Shown here piece by piece: positions 1 through 11,282 of a stretch of 64,000 nucleotides of DNA. A program made the translations under genes and the position numbers. Within the stretch, counting starts at the first letter, position 1. The number at the start of each line of letters is the position of its first letter. The notes under the pieces were generated by a model, which saw nothing but the letters and a program-made list of their open reading frames with translations, did no database searches and was not told the DNA's origin. The stretch comes from Papio anubis (taxonomy: Eukaryota > Chordata > Mammalia > Primates > Cercopithecidae): positions 148,238,262-148,302,261 of the forward strand of contig NC_044978.1 of assembly GCF_008728515.1 (NCBI RefSeq), given 5' to 3'.

Positions 1-90
1 CAGGCTGGTCTCAAACTCCTGACCTCATGATCCACCCGCCTCGGCCTCTCAAAGTGCTGGGATTACAGGCAGGAGCCATTGTGCCCGGCC
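1..90 (-). mobile_element. Alu SINE, cut by window edge
   Basis: The plus strand reads the complement of an Alu 5' half (generic 'caaagtgctgggattacag' block) and ends at the Alu 5' terminus at 90. The rest of the element lies outside the window. Confidence 0.95.
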
Positions 91-649
91 CAATTCACAC
101 ATCTTCTGTGAACATTTATGTGTGTGCGTGTGTGTGTACAGTTTCTTTGCAAACTCCTTGCTTCCTCAAGGACTGTACCCCTCTAGCTCTATAACAGCCC
201 ATGAATGTCACCAACTGGCTAGGTGGCCTCTGATAATTGCAACTGCTGTTAAATGCAGAGCCTCAAAATATCATTTAAAAAGAGATGACAATTCATTTCC
301 AAACCCAAACACAGTTTATTTTGGAATAAAAGACAGTGCCACTCCATAAAATGGCAGAAAACTGAGGAAGAGCTGGTGAGAAGGACTTCCTTGTTTGTTT
401 CCTGGGCTTGTGCCCTGTGGACTGTGGTAATTAGGGGACTGGGTGGGGCCCGCTGGGCTGAAAATGATAGGAAAGGTAGCGCCGTAATTAATGGATTTTA
501 TTGGGATGATACTAGAGGTGTGGTCATTACCGTCTGTTGAAGTTCACCAACTAGATCTCATAAATGGCAGGCTATGGCTCTAAAGGGAAATGGGTATTTA
601 GCAAATTGTGAGAAGCCTTTTAGTGGATGCCACTCAAAAACCAGGTATT
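91..649. other. non-repetitive stretch, no gene seen
   Basis: A short TG-rich run lies near 118-138. Otherwise I see no repeat, RNA gene or exon-like frame with support. Confidence 0.5.
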
Positions 650-941
650 GGCTGGGCACGGTGGCTCACACCTATAATCCCAGCACTTTGGGAGGCTGAG
701 GAGGGTGGATCATGAGGTCAGGAGTTTGAGACCAGCCTGTCCAATATGATGAAACCCCATCTCTACTAAAAATACAAAAATTACCGGGATGTGGTGGTGT
801 GCACCTGTAGTCCCAGCTACTCAGGAGGCTGAGACAGGAGAATCCCTTGAACTTGGGAGGTGGAGGCTGCAGTAAGCCAAGATCATGCCACTGCACTCCA
901 GCCTGGGTGACAAAGTGAGACTCCATCTAAAAAAAAAAAAA
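650..941 (+). mobile_element. Alu SINE, full length
   Basis: Both Alu monomers are present, from GGCTGGGCACGGTGGCTCA to an A tail ending at 941. Antisense open frames here are ordinary Alu translations. Confidence 0.95.
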
Positions 942-1324
942 GTGCAAAATAGTAATCTTCAGGACAGAAGTGTGCTTGGTGTTTTTCTCAGTGAAACTGT
1001 GTTTGGAAAGATGACACCATTGAATGCATGATCCTTTTTGGTCTGTCCAGTGAGCACTGAGCACCAGGGTGCAACATGTGTGATCCTGAGTAATTAATTG
1101 CCAGTTGAATGGTCTGCTCTGCGTGACAATAAAATGTGACACTTGGTGTAACTGGGAAGTGTGGGGTGCTCTGAAATCACAGGACAAGAACAACTACAGG
1201 AATTCTAAAGTCATAGGAAGCTTCCCTGAGAAGGTGACATCTCAGCCAAGACCCAAGGTGGTGGCAATCTCTCTGCACCGAAAGGTAAAGATCGCAATCC
1301 CACCTCCAGCATGGTTCACCGCAT
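942..1324. other. non-repetitive stretch
   Basis: No repeat or gene recognised. The short open frames on both strands lack start context or family resemblance. Confidence 0.4.
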
Positions 1325-1472
1325 TAGTGCTTCTCAAACTTTCATGAGTATCCAAATCAGCTGGGGATCTTGTTTAAATGCAGATTTTGATTCAGCAGGT
1401 CTTGGGGTCCCAATGATTCTACATTTCTAAAAAGCTTCTGGTCTAAGGATTACTCTTTGAGTAGCAAGGTGA
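1325..1472 (+). mobile_element. MER5A-like hAT DNA transposon fossil
   Basis: The pattern 'cttctcaaactttcatgag ... tcagcaggtcttgggg ... tactctttgagtagcaag' follows the MER5A (hAT-Charlie, non-autonomous) consensus as I know it, with heavy decay. Confidence 0.65.
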
Positions 1473-2520
1473 TGACCTTCTGAAGTACTCAGTTGCTTCT
1501 ATGCCTCAGTTTGTCAGTGTGTAAAATTGGCTCCCAAGGATTGGAGAAACATGAATATGAATTCACCTGTAGCATATTTTGACCTAATCACACTACTGAT
1601 CAAATAATTGCTGATAAATTAATATATTTTGTGAGGAGGGTGGGGAGGAGGGAGGATCCCTGGAAGACTTACCAAACTACTTTTCCCTAAATCTTAGGTT
1701 TTTCTTTACCAATTGAAGATTTTTTTTAAACTCCTTTTCCTACTTTAGTTTTTGTACTATTATTAGTCAGATAACAGCTCCTAAAGCAGAGTATATTATA
1801 CAAAAGAACTGCATTATTTAAAATATTAAAGTTCTTCAGCTAAAATTCAAAACCTGTTGGTATCTTGTAGTTCTGGTATTTAACTGATTCCCTAATACAT
1901 GCAATAATATATCAACAAAGGCAGGGCCTGTGTATGCTGATTTTATAACTAAGAAAAGGTACTGCTGTAATTACTAGATTTTATTGGGATGACTACCTTT
2001 CTGGTTAAACAGCACAACATTAATCTCAAAAGTGCAATATTTGTATTTGCAATCAAACAGATATTAAAATCAGAGGCTTCGTGAGAAACCATTAAATTCA
2101 CCGGTTGTATCATACCTTGACATCTTGGTTTTCCACAGCACCTCATCAAGAGACTAAGAGCGAGGGTATGGGGGAATTTTTGAGAAAGCACCCACGACTC
2201 AGGGAAACAAAAATACGAGCTGGGTTTATCTCACATATGTTAACAAAGCATAAGGTAAATTCAGGCCAAGCAGACTTAGTTATTTTTAAAAGGAAATTAT
2301 ATATTCTGTTGATTGGCTCATCAGATCTATTCTCTTTGAGAAGACCTTGTTAATATCATTCTTTTCTTACCTTCAGGACATTTGGGATCTTTTTGAAAAG
2401 TCCCTGTTCCTAACTTCCAGCTGATTGCTTCTTTGTCTAATTCATACTCAGAATAATTTCTTAAGCAATTAGTAGTATGAGAGTAAGGACATGTTTATGC
2501 TCTGCAGTGAGAAGATACCA
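1473..2520. other. AT-rich stretch without a recognised feature
   Basis: AT-rich DNA with a G-rich patch at 1632-1656. No repeat family, RNA or coding signal could be supported. Confidence 0.4.
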
Positions 2521-2524
2521 TCCC

Positions 2525-2890
2525 TCCTTATTGACCGAGCTTCTACTATGTGCTAGGAGTCCTGAATGCCCTAAGCAAGCAGTGATGAGTTAAACAGATG
2601 TATGCTCTGCCTTCTGAGACTTTTTGGTCTAGTTGGGGAAGCAGAAACTACGTAAGCAAACAAATAAATACGTACATCAACAGGGTTCAGTGCTCGAGAA
2701 CAACATGACAGGAGAGAGGAGTTGGGTTCATTAGGATGGACAGGATGGATCTGGCTCAGGAGGTGGTAGCACTTAAACCCAAACCTGAAGAATGAAAGGA
2801 CTCAATTGTGCAATGGCAGAGAAATGTTTTCAGCTAAGGGAATAGCATGTGCAAAGGCCTGGAGTGTTAAAGAAACTGAAATGGGTTAAT
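2525..2890 (+). mobile_element. L2 LINE 3' fragment
   Basis: The L2 word order is visible: 'ctactatgtgctagg', then 'tgctctgccttctgagac', then 'gcaaaggcctggag' near 2850. This is an old mammalian LINE remnant. Confidence 0.6.
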
Positions 2891-2964
2891 ATCTGCTTCT
2901 TAATGTCCAAAACTAGACCCTGGAGAGCTTAATGTTCCCTCTGTAGGAAAACAGGAAAAATATA

Positions 2965-3200
2965 GAATGTTTTGTGGTATGGAGGTTAAGAGCATAGACT
3001 CTGAAGACCCACTCATTCCTGCCTCTGCGATGCACTACCTGCATGCCCTTGTGCAAATCCTTAAACCTCTTCTTGCCTCAGTTTCCTCATCTGTAAAACA
3101 GAGAATAATAATCATCTCTAGCTCATAGGGCTGTTGTGAAAATAAAGTGACAAACAAGTTAATACTTGTTGGGCACATAATAAGCACTTTGAGTTAGCTC
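2965..3200 (+). mobile_element. MIR SINE
   Basis: It contains the MIR core signature 'cctcagtttcctcatctgta' at about 3078-3097, followed by the conserved tail with 'gttgtgaaaat'. Confidence 0.75.
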
Positions 3201-3499
3201 TTATTATGGACGAGTTATCAGGATCCAAGAGAAATGTCACAAGTGCTACAACAGTGGTGAGAAAAAGTGCTACAAAAGCACAGAGACAGGAAAAACAGAA
3301 TTTCCATTGAGGGATATGGATTTTAAAAGACATGGTTGAGGTAGTTTTTGAACTGGATTTTGAAGGATGGAGAGAATTTCAGTGTCTAGAGGTGGTGAAA
3401 GCAAAACCAACCATCTCAGGGTCTTTTTTTCACTCCTCTTTCCCTCATGTTCCATGTCCAGTTGATGATTAAGTCCTTTCTCTAATCACACGCCTCAGC

Positions 3500-3822
3500 C
3501 TTTTTATTTATTTACTTACTTATTTATTTATTTATTTATTGAGACGGACTCTCACTCTGTCACCCAGGCTGGAGTGCAGTGGCACGATCTCAGCTAGCTG
3601 CAGCTTCCACCTCTTGGATTCAAGTGATTCTCCTGCCTCAGCCTCCCGAGTAGCTGGGATTACAGGCACGCACCACCATGCCCAGCTAATTTTTTGTATT
3701 TTTCGTAGAAACAGGGTTTCACCATGTTGGCCAGGCTGGTCTCAAACTCCTGACCTCAGGTGATCCGCCCATCTCTGCTACCAAAGTGCTAGGATTACAG
3801 GTGTGAGCCACTGCCCCCAGCC
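3500..3822 (-). mobile_element. Alu SINE with (TTTA)n tail
   Basis: Full antisense Alu. The tail at about 3500-3540 is a TTTA/CTTA microsatellite grown from the poly(A). The Alu 5' end is at 3822. Confidence 0.93.
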
Positions 3823-4568
3823 CCATCTCTGCCTTTGTTCGAGCTGTTAATATGATTTGTTGGGACCTTCGCAATCACAATGTCCCTGTCACTGGTCTCC
3901 TTTCATACACTTCTGTGGTGTACTTAGTATAACAGCACATGGACACGATCTACTTATGTGCTTGTAGCTCTCAGGAGGCTGTGCCTCTTCCCTAGCTTTT
4001 AATAAATTCGTTTGAACCCAACTGCTATCTGCTATGTTTCCCCTCTGTATCCATCGGAGTCCAATTAGGAAAACAGAAGCCACTCTAGGTGTTTCCAGAA
4101 AGAGGGAATTTAACACAGGGAAATGCTTTGCAGGGGATGGAAGAGCTGAGAGGCCAACAGGGGGCCTTAGGCAATCCAAAGATTAGCATCTGCAGGAAGT
4201 GCTGCCACCCCTAGGGCTGGGAGGAGCGGGGTTGCCAGAGATCAGAGGCTGGGGCTGTCTGACCAGGACTAGAAACACAGCCAGAGCCTCCTGGCAGGAA
4301 ATGGGATGGTGGAGGGAGAGGCTCTAGAGCAGAGGAAATGAAGAAATGCAGCAGAAGATGCTGCCAAGGGCAGAGGCAATGAGAATACCCTGGCTTCTCC
4401 CTACCTCCCTCCCCTCTAGGCTTCTGCCAGTGCATTACAATGGCCCATCCATCTGGAAGCCAGTTGGTAAGGGAGCCTGGGAAACGTGGTTCCTGTGACA
4501 TAGGACAGGGCCAGGAGAGGTGGGTAACAGGGCCGAAAGCAAACAGGTAAACTAGGGCGTCAGAGGCA
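3823..4568. other. non-repetitive stretch
   Basis: No feature is supported. Minus-strand open frames at 3889-4179 and 4211-4501 (96 codons each) have no recognisable domain and sit at chance length. Confidence 0.4.
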
Positions 4569-5109
4569 TGTGAACCAGAGCAACTCCATCTTGAATAGGG
4601 ACTAGGTAAAATGAGGCTGAGACCTACTGGGCTGCACTCCCAGACAGCTCGGCATTCTAAGTCACAGAATGAGATGGGAGGTCAGCACAAGATACAGGTC
4701 ATAAAGACCTTGCTGATAAAACAGTTTACAGTAAAGAAGCCAGCCAAAGCCCACCAAAACCATGATGGCCATGAGAGTGACCTCTGGTCATCCTCACTGC
4801 TACACTCCCACCGTCACCATGACAGTTTACAAATGCCATGGCAACATCAGGAAGTTACCCTATATGGTCTAAAAAGGGGAGGCATGAATAATCCACCCCT
4901 GTTTAGCATATCCTCAAGAAATAACCATAAAAATGCGCAATCAGCTGCCCTCGGGGTTGCTCTGTCTATGGAGTAGCCATTCTTTTATTCCTTTACTTTC
5001 TTAATAAACTTGCTTTCATTTTACTCTATGGACTCAGACTGAATTCTTTCTTGCACAAGAACCAAGAAACCTCTCTTGGGGTCTGAATCGGGACCCCTTT
5101 CTGGTAACA
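4569..5109 (+). mobile_element. solitary ERV1-type LTR
   Basis: The segment runs TG...CA (tgtgaaccagagc to ctggtaaca). It has a late AATAAA at 5002-5007 in the 'cttaataaacttgctttc' context and a U5-like end 'ggggtctgaatcgggaccc', typical of gammaretrovirus-like LTRs. I know this as a common human ERV1 LTR but cannot name the subfamily with certainty. No internal retroviral sequence adjoins it, so it is solitary. A clean target duplication is not visible. Confidence 0.7.
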
Positions 5110-6199
5110 TGGGCACCTCTCTGATTCTTCCCCATACTATCATCAGCGTTCTTTCTAAAATGTGGATCTGACCTTGGCACTCCCCCAATTTCCCTAAATG
5201 TGATCAGAACAACTTTTTGTTATCTCAAGGATAAAGACCAAACTCTGCAGAAATTTTAAAAATGGCAATCAAAGTACCATATCTTAGAGGCTGGTCAGAA
5301 AGGACCTCTCTGAGAATACTACCCCACAGCACCCAGGTACAACCTGATGCCCAGTGAGGGAAGGAATGACCTCGCTCACCTCTGCGTGGGGGTGGAATTG
5401 AGGATGTTCGAGCACCTGAAGCTAGTCCTGTCAAGAATGGTCCCCAGGGTCATCACAACAAGAATAAAACATAGTAAAGATACATTTGCATGTTCCGATC
5501 ACCACTGATGCTCTTGAAGTGCGATTGGAAGCATCGTCTAATTTCATCCTCACAACAACAGTTAGGAGTGACAACTTTGTACTTCCCTAATTGTAATTAG
5601 CGAGCACATGAGGCCGCGGGAAGGAGAAATGACATGATCGAGGGCTCAGGACCAGCCAGCGAGGAGGTCATCTCTAGAACCTGGGGCCTTTCTCCCTGGT
5701 CAAAGGCAATTTGCATTAGATCCTTGAGCCCAAACCTGGGGTCCTAAGTCTCTAAAAAGTCCTCGAAATGAGGAATGGGTCTTGACAAAGGGTTTTTGAT
5801 GCACAAAATGTTGATCAGAAATTACACATTAAGTTGGTACACTAAATTACATGTGAGGTTGATTTTTTTTTTCAGTGAATTTCAGTCCTCTTAGCTTGGT
5901 AACTGAACTGAAATTATTTGTGAAAATAATTAATTAATTAATTAAGTTTATTTCATGGGGAAAAAAATAAGCTCCAACACACGGGAAATGAGAAAGGTAG
6001 AGGGGCAGAAGGAAAAGGCTGGGATCTATTATATGATTCTGTATCCCTGCCTCTACATGTAGCCCTTCATAAAGTCCTCTATGCTTTGTTTCTTGGCCAC
6101 AATTTTTCTATTAAGAAGGGTCCAGATGAATTTAGAAGGAAGGTTGTAAATTGTGGATAAAATAAAGAGAGCTTAAAAATGAACTTAGATAAATTGGTG
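5110..6199. other. non-repetitive stretch
   Basis: It contains a TTAA microsatellite near 5928-5946 and nothing else I can support. Confidence 0.4.
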
Positions 6200-6541
6200 C
6201 AAACTCTCAGTAGGGCAGTTTGATAATATCTATATAAATATCCCTTAAAATGTACCTTTCCTTTGAGCCAGCAATGGCATTCTTAGAAATTTATCCTAAA
6301 GAAAAACATCTTGGTTATTCATGGGTATGTATATAATAATGCATATTGAAATGCTAGCTATGAAAGTGACACATTATATATAAACTAAATGTCCAACAAT
6401 AGAGAATTCTTTAAATAATCTGTGGTACATTCGCACAACAGAATTCCACAAGACCATGGAAAATATTGGTGTAGGAGAACATTTATGTAAGATGTTAGGA
6501 AGTCAAAGTGAGCTTTATATTTAAAAAATGTATTGCATCAA
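6200..6541 (+). mobile_element. old L1 3' fragment
   Basis: L1M-type 3' wording: 'tttgagccagcaatggcatt', then 'aaatgtccaacaatagagaa', then 'ctgtggtacattcgcacaac'. It lies directly upstream of the 7SL pseudogene. Confidence 0.65.
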
Positions 6542-7105
6542 GCTGGGTGTGGTGATGCCTGCCTATAGTCTCAGCTAATTCTGGGCTGTAGCATGCTATG
6601 CCAGTCAGTGCCTGCATTAAGTTCGGCATCAGTATGGTGACCTCCCGGGAGCCAGGGACCACCAGGTTGCCTAAGAAAGGTGAACTGTGGCCAGCCAAGG
6701 TGGCTCACGCCTGTAATTCCAACACTTTGGGAGGCTGAGGCAGGTAGATCACAAGGTCAGGAGTTCGAGACCAGTCTGGCCAATATGGTAAAACCCTGTC
6801 TCTACTAAAAATACAAAAATTAGCCAGGCGTGGTGGCAGGTGCCTGTAGTCCCAGGTACTCAGGGGGCTGAGGCAGGAGAATCGCTTGAACCCGGGAGGC
6901 AGAGGTTGCAGTGAGCCGAGATTGCACCACTGCATTCCAGCCTGGGCAACAGAGCAAGGTTCCGTCTCAAAAAAAAAAGAAAGGTGAACTGTCCCACATC
7001 AGACACAGAGCAGGTCAAAACTCCTGTGCTGATTAGTAATGGGATTGCACCTGTGAATAGCCACTGCAATCCAGCCTGGGCAACATAAGAAGATGCTGTT
7101 GCAAA
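6542..7105 (+). pseudogene. 7SL (SRP) RNA retropseudogene, split by an Alu
   Basis: 7SL RNA is the scaffold of the signal recognition particle. The 5' Alu-domain start (6542-6577) is joined, with an internal deletion, to the S domain: 'ctgggctgta', 'aagttcggcatcagtatggt', 'gacctcccgggagc', 'gggaccaccaggttgcctaa' up to about 6688. After an Alu insertion it resumes at 6993 with 'agcaggtcaaaactcctgtgc' and ends 'tgaatagccactgcaatcca ... gcctgggcaacata'. The S domain is absent from ordinary Alus, so this is a 7SL copy and not an Alu. An imperfect direct repeat, attgcatcaa (6532-6541) and attacatcaa (7117-7126), flanks it and fits L1-mediated insertion. It is diverged, internally deleted and interrupted, so it should not make functional RNA. 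Confidence 0.9.
6689..6976 (+). mobile_element. Alu SINE inserted in the 7SL pseudogene
   Basis: Full-length sense Alu. A perfect 16-bp target duplication, aagaaaggtgaactgt, lies at 6673-6688 and 6977-6992. The duplicated bases belong to the 7SL sequence, so the Alu is the younger insertion. Confidence 0.95.
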
Positions 7106-7196
7106 AATATATATATATTACATCAAGTTGTTAACACTGGCCATCTGTGGGTACTGTAATTATGAATGATTAAGATTTTCTCTTTTCATTTATTTC

Positions 7197-7320
7197 TTTT
7201 TTATTTTTAGAGATGAGGGTTTCACCATGTTTTTCAGACTGTCCTCAAACTCCTGGGCTCAAGCAATCTTCCTGCCTCAGCCTCCCAAGTAGCTGGGATA
7301 ATAGGTCACCACACCTGGCT
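7197..7320 (-). mobile_element. free Alu monomer (FLAM-like)
   Basis: A single antisense monomer ('agatgagggtttcaccatg' to 'caccacacctggct') preceded by a T-rich tail. It is too short for a dimeric Alu. Confidence 0.75.
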
Positions 7321-8126
7321 CTGTTATATATTTTCTAAACTCTCCAAACTGAACATAATTTGGTTATCTTGCTGTTTCAAATTGTAAATGCATCTGTTAA
7401 TGTTCTGGTAATGCTAAATGATTATTTTTAAATCAGATTTATTAAGGTATACTCTGAATATAAAGAAAAATTGCTTTTTAGTATATAGCCCTATACATTT
7501 GACAAACATGAAACACAATTAATATATAGATAGCCCATCACCCTCAAAAAGTCCCCTTGAACCCCTGTGTAATCCACATCCTCTCCACTCTCAATCAAAC
7601 CCCTGGTAATCACTGATCTCTTTTCTTTCCCTAATTTTGTCTTTTGCAGAATGTCATATAAATTACATCATATAGGGTGCAAACTTTTGAATCTGGTTTC
7701 TTAAACTTATCTAAATATTTTAAAAGTAACTCATATTCTTGTAGGAATTAGTAGTTCATGGTATGGATAGACTACAATTTGTATATCCATTTAAGAGCTA
7801 ATGGACATTTGGGGTGTTTTCAGTTTTTTTATTATAATTATAAATAAAGCTGTCATAAATATTCTCAGAATTTGTTGTAGACATGTTTTCATTTCATATA
7901 TGTTTCATAAATACTTAGAAGTGAGATTGCTAGATCATATTCTAAGTGCATGTCTGACTGTAAGAAATAGCCAAACTGTTTTCCAAAGTGGCTGCACCAT
8001 TTTGCAGACAGTTGCTCTGAAGTCTCATCAGCGGTTGCTGTTGCCAGATTTTTCACCTACTTGCTGTTTTTAAAAAAAATTTTAAAGCCATTATGATAGG
8101 AACATAGTGGTATCTTGTGGTTTTAA

Positions 8127-8662
8127 TGAAACTGGCCCAATTGTCTCATATAACTGATATTGATGAGTCTTTTTGTTTTTGTTTTGTTTTTTATAGAGAC
8201 AGGGTCTTGCTACGTTGGCCAGGTTAGTCTTGAATTCCTGGCCTCAAGCGATCCTACCACCTTGGCTTCCCAAAGTGCTAGGATTACAGGCATGAGCCAT
8301 CATACCTGGCCCAGGTTTTTTGAATAAACACAGAAACTGACCCTCCCAATCTTAAAACTTACATTTGTCTCATCTGAGTCTCTTTCTCAGGAAAATGACC
8401 CTCAAACAAGGGACTGAAACTCACCAGACTGCCATATCCAAATAATTAGAGGCCAGACCCCTCATTGAGATTGCTTCCTTACCCCTCCCTAATTCCTTCC
8501 CACACATAGCTACTTCCCTTGCCCATGATTTAAACCCTTCAATTTTAGTCAGTTGGGGAGACAGATTTGAAACTGATCTCCCATTCTCCTTGGCTGCCGC
8601 ATCCGATTCTTCTTCCCTGGCAATACTCATTGTCTCAGTGATTGGCTTTCTATACAGCAAGC
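8127..8662 (+). mobile_element. solitary LTR nested in L1
   Basis: The segment from 'tgaaactggcccaa' to 'tctatacagcaagc' aligns by eye with the LTR at 57255-57610. Shared blocks are 'tttagtcagt', a 'cctggcaatact' word and 'tgtctcagtgattggctttc'. It is not L1 sequence, and L1 resumes on both sides. Subfamily is not assigned, and the 5' edge is uncertain because an Alu monomer sits inside it. Confidence 0.6.
8172..8311 (-). mobile_element. Alu monomer inside the nested LTR
   Basis: An antisense monomer from a GTTTT tail to 'gagccatcatacctggcc'. It is the third layer of an L1 > LTR > Alu-monomer nest. Confidence 0.75.
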
Positions 8663-9212
8663 ATTTGCATTTTCTTTAAAGATACATTTCATTTGCATCT
8701 TTTCATGTGGTTATTTGTATCTACATCTCTTCTTTGGTGAAAAGTTCATTCAAATCTTTCACCCATTTTTAGAGGGATTGTTTGTTTTCTTATTAGTGAG
8801 TTACAAAAGAGTTCTTTATTTGTTCTAGATAAAAATCTCTTATCAATGTGTAATTTGTAAATATTTTCTCCCAATCTGTGGCTCATTTCTTAACAGTATT
8901 TTTCCAAGAACAAAAGTTCTTTTTTTTGCAGAAGCCCAACTTGTTAGTGTCTTATGAGTTGTGCTTTTGTAATTAAGTATCTAAGAAATCTTTGCTTTCC
9001 CAAAGTCACAAAGATTTCTTTTATGTTTTCTTCTAGAGTTTATAGCTTTAGGTTTTACATTTAGGTTTTTAATCACATATGTGTTTGCAAATATTTCCTT
9101 CTAGCCTACATCCTGCTTTTCCATATTTATTATGTCTTTTGAAATTTTAATTTTGTTGAAGTTAAATTAACCAATTTTTATGGTTTGTGTGAATTTTCTT
9201 TTATTAGATAAA

Positions 9213-9440
9213 AAGCATTTTTCTTTTTCCCTCTTCCCTTCCTTTCCTCTATCCCTTCCTTTGTTCTTTCTTTTCTTTCCTCTTTCCTTCCTCTCTCCTT
9301 CCCTTCTTCCCTCCTTTCTTCCTTTCTTCTTCCCTCTCTCCCTCCCTCCATTTCTTCTTTCTGCCTTCCCTCTTTCTCCCTCCTTCTTTCCTCTTTCCTT
9401 TCTTCCTGCCTCCTTCCTTCCCTGCCTACTCCCTTCTTTA
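9213..9440. repeat. (TTCC/TTCT)n polypyrimidine tract
   Basis: About 225 bases of almost pure C/T on the plus strand. It is a microsatellite-derived tract with mirror-like patches. Open frames on either strand are low-complexity S/L/P/F or E/R/K/G strings and are not genes. Confidence 0.95.
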
Positions 9441-11282
9441 GCAAAGAAAGACCTGAGAGTAGCAGAGGGCAGTATAAGATAAAGTCAGTGAAGGCCCATC
9501 TCCTCTTGGGGATTTCTGTTCCTGGTGGTTTTCAGGATGCAAACCAGGGGCATAAGAGAAGTAGATGAGCAAACCTGGTAAATAAAAATCACAAAAGTAT
9601 GCAAACGGCAGGATTGTGGATACAGGGATTACTAAACCCACACACTTCATATCCACTGTTTCAAAGTGAGATGAGTATACATGTTTCTTCTCAAGTCTCC
9701 ACATTTAAATAAAATGAGAATTGCTCTGTAGACATAAGTGAATATAAATAAACTCATTATTACTTTGTTTCTAAGGGCATATTTCACTACTTCCAATCCA
9801 AAAATTTGACTATATAAATTAGTTGAAACATCAGTCAGTGTAGTCCATTTTCCAGGGTAAGGGAGTATTTGGACAGGTATCTTATTTTATGGATCAAATA
9901 AAGCCAGAGCCACTTTAGAAGTGTTTTATGACTTGCAAGGATCCTGAGGTCTTAGGCTAACCTCCATATTACATAGTGTTCCATATGGGTTAAGGACCAA
10001 TAAAAAAAAAAGCAAGAAAAGTATAATGTGTTCGAACAAAAACATTTGAAATCAATAATGAACTGGCTGAGGGAAAATTCAAAATGAAAAAAAAAAAAAA
10101 AAAAAGGCTTTATCCTTCTAATGTTATTCAAGGAGAAATACCTGAGGCCAAATATAATTTTTCACAGTGCTCATGTTTCAGGAATCATAATATCCCTCTC
10201 TCTACCCAGCCTTGATTTAGACATGGAATTGGCAAAAATGCCAGGACTTTGAAAAGAAATTAACTTCCAAATTCTCTTGCCATTCCCTATGTGTGAACAG
10301 AAACCACCTTGGGACCCTTGGGAAACAAAGATATCAGGACACCAAACTCAAAGGGGACAGATGGTATTGTAGACACGGGTTTCACAGCTTTGACCAAGCA
10401 TCTTCTACTTTTACTGGGCTGCGCTCTTTTTTGGTACCGCGAAATAGAGAATGGAAGATAGAGAAAGAGAAAGATCAGTTACATCAAATGAGTTCACCAA
10501 ATCAATAACATGTAACATGGTTTGTTCCCTGTTTCTCTAGAAAACTTTTGGAGCCTTTTGGAAGTGATGCAATGTATGACGATTCACATTTCTTCTGAAT
10601 GTCCAGAACAAAGAAACCTTCGGACAGGAAATAAGCCACATGATTAGGTACAGGGAGAAGCCCAGGGCTTAGTGGACGCTTCGATCACAGGACTTTTAAT
10701 ATTTTCTTAGGGCGAAGGCATGGGCTAGGCCTTCTTCCCCTGAAGGCCCATGGTTCTCACCACTGACATTTGGCACTTGCATTTATTTAGTGCCTTAAAT
10801 TATTGTAAGTCATGCTTATGGAAATGCCTTTTCCTCCTCACTAATTCTTAAGTTCCCCAAGTGCAGGAAGCCCCACAGTAGAGCACAGAAATGCAATACA
10901 AATATACCGATTGATATTCTTTCATATAAATACCAAAGGCATATGTAACTTTTAGAAGATAAAAAATGATTGAAATATTCTCAGACAATTCCTGAAATAA
11001 CAATACAAAATATTTGTACCCTCTCTGAAATGAGGGGTTCTGTAACATAAAGTTTTAAAATTTCAGTGCATTTTGCGTATTGTTGCATACATAACTTTCA
11101 GTTTCCTTTGTAACCCTAGAAATCTAAGCAAAAATCACTTTGAGATTTTATGTTTTCATCCATCCTTGAAGCCATCAAAGAAGGCATTATTAACCCTGAG
11201 CTCTTTGCACATATACAGTGATTAGAACAGTGCCTGGCACACAGATATGTATGTATTGTCACAATTATTATTGAAGGCATCT
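9441..11282. other. mostly unrecognised stretch
   Basis: It holds a pure A run at about 10087-10105 and an L2/MIR-like tail near 11215-11245 ('acagtgcctggcacacag'). No gene is supported. Confidence 0.4.

Larger units (their letters stand above)
7420..9180 (-). mobile_element. L1 LINE, 3' part, antisense
   Basis: The complement reads as an old L1. Its 3' UTR is at the low-coordinate end ('gaaatagccaaactgttttc', 'caaagtggctgcaccatttt' near 7960-8010). ORF2 C-terminal sequence follows at 8680-9075 ('aaatctttgctttcccaaag', 'gttttcttctagagtttata'). Reading frames are destroyed. It is interrupted at about 8127-8662 by an LTR that itself contains an Alu monomer. Confidence 0.85.

Noticed and set aside
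4611..4976. 121-codon plus-strand frame
   Set aside because: It falls wholly inside the solitary LTR at 4569-5109.
9178..9482. Open frames of about 90-100 codons rich in E/R/K/G or F/L/S/P
   Set aside because: Both are translations of the pyrimidine tract.
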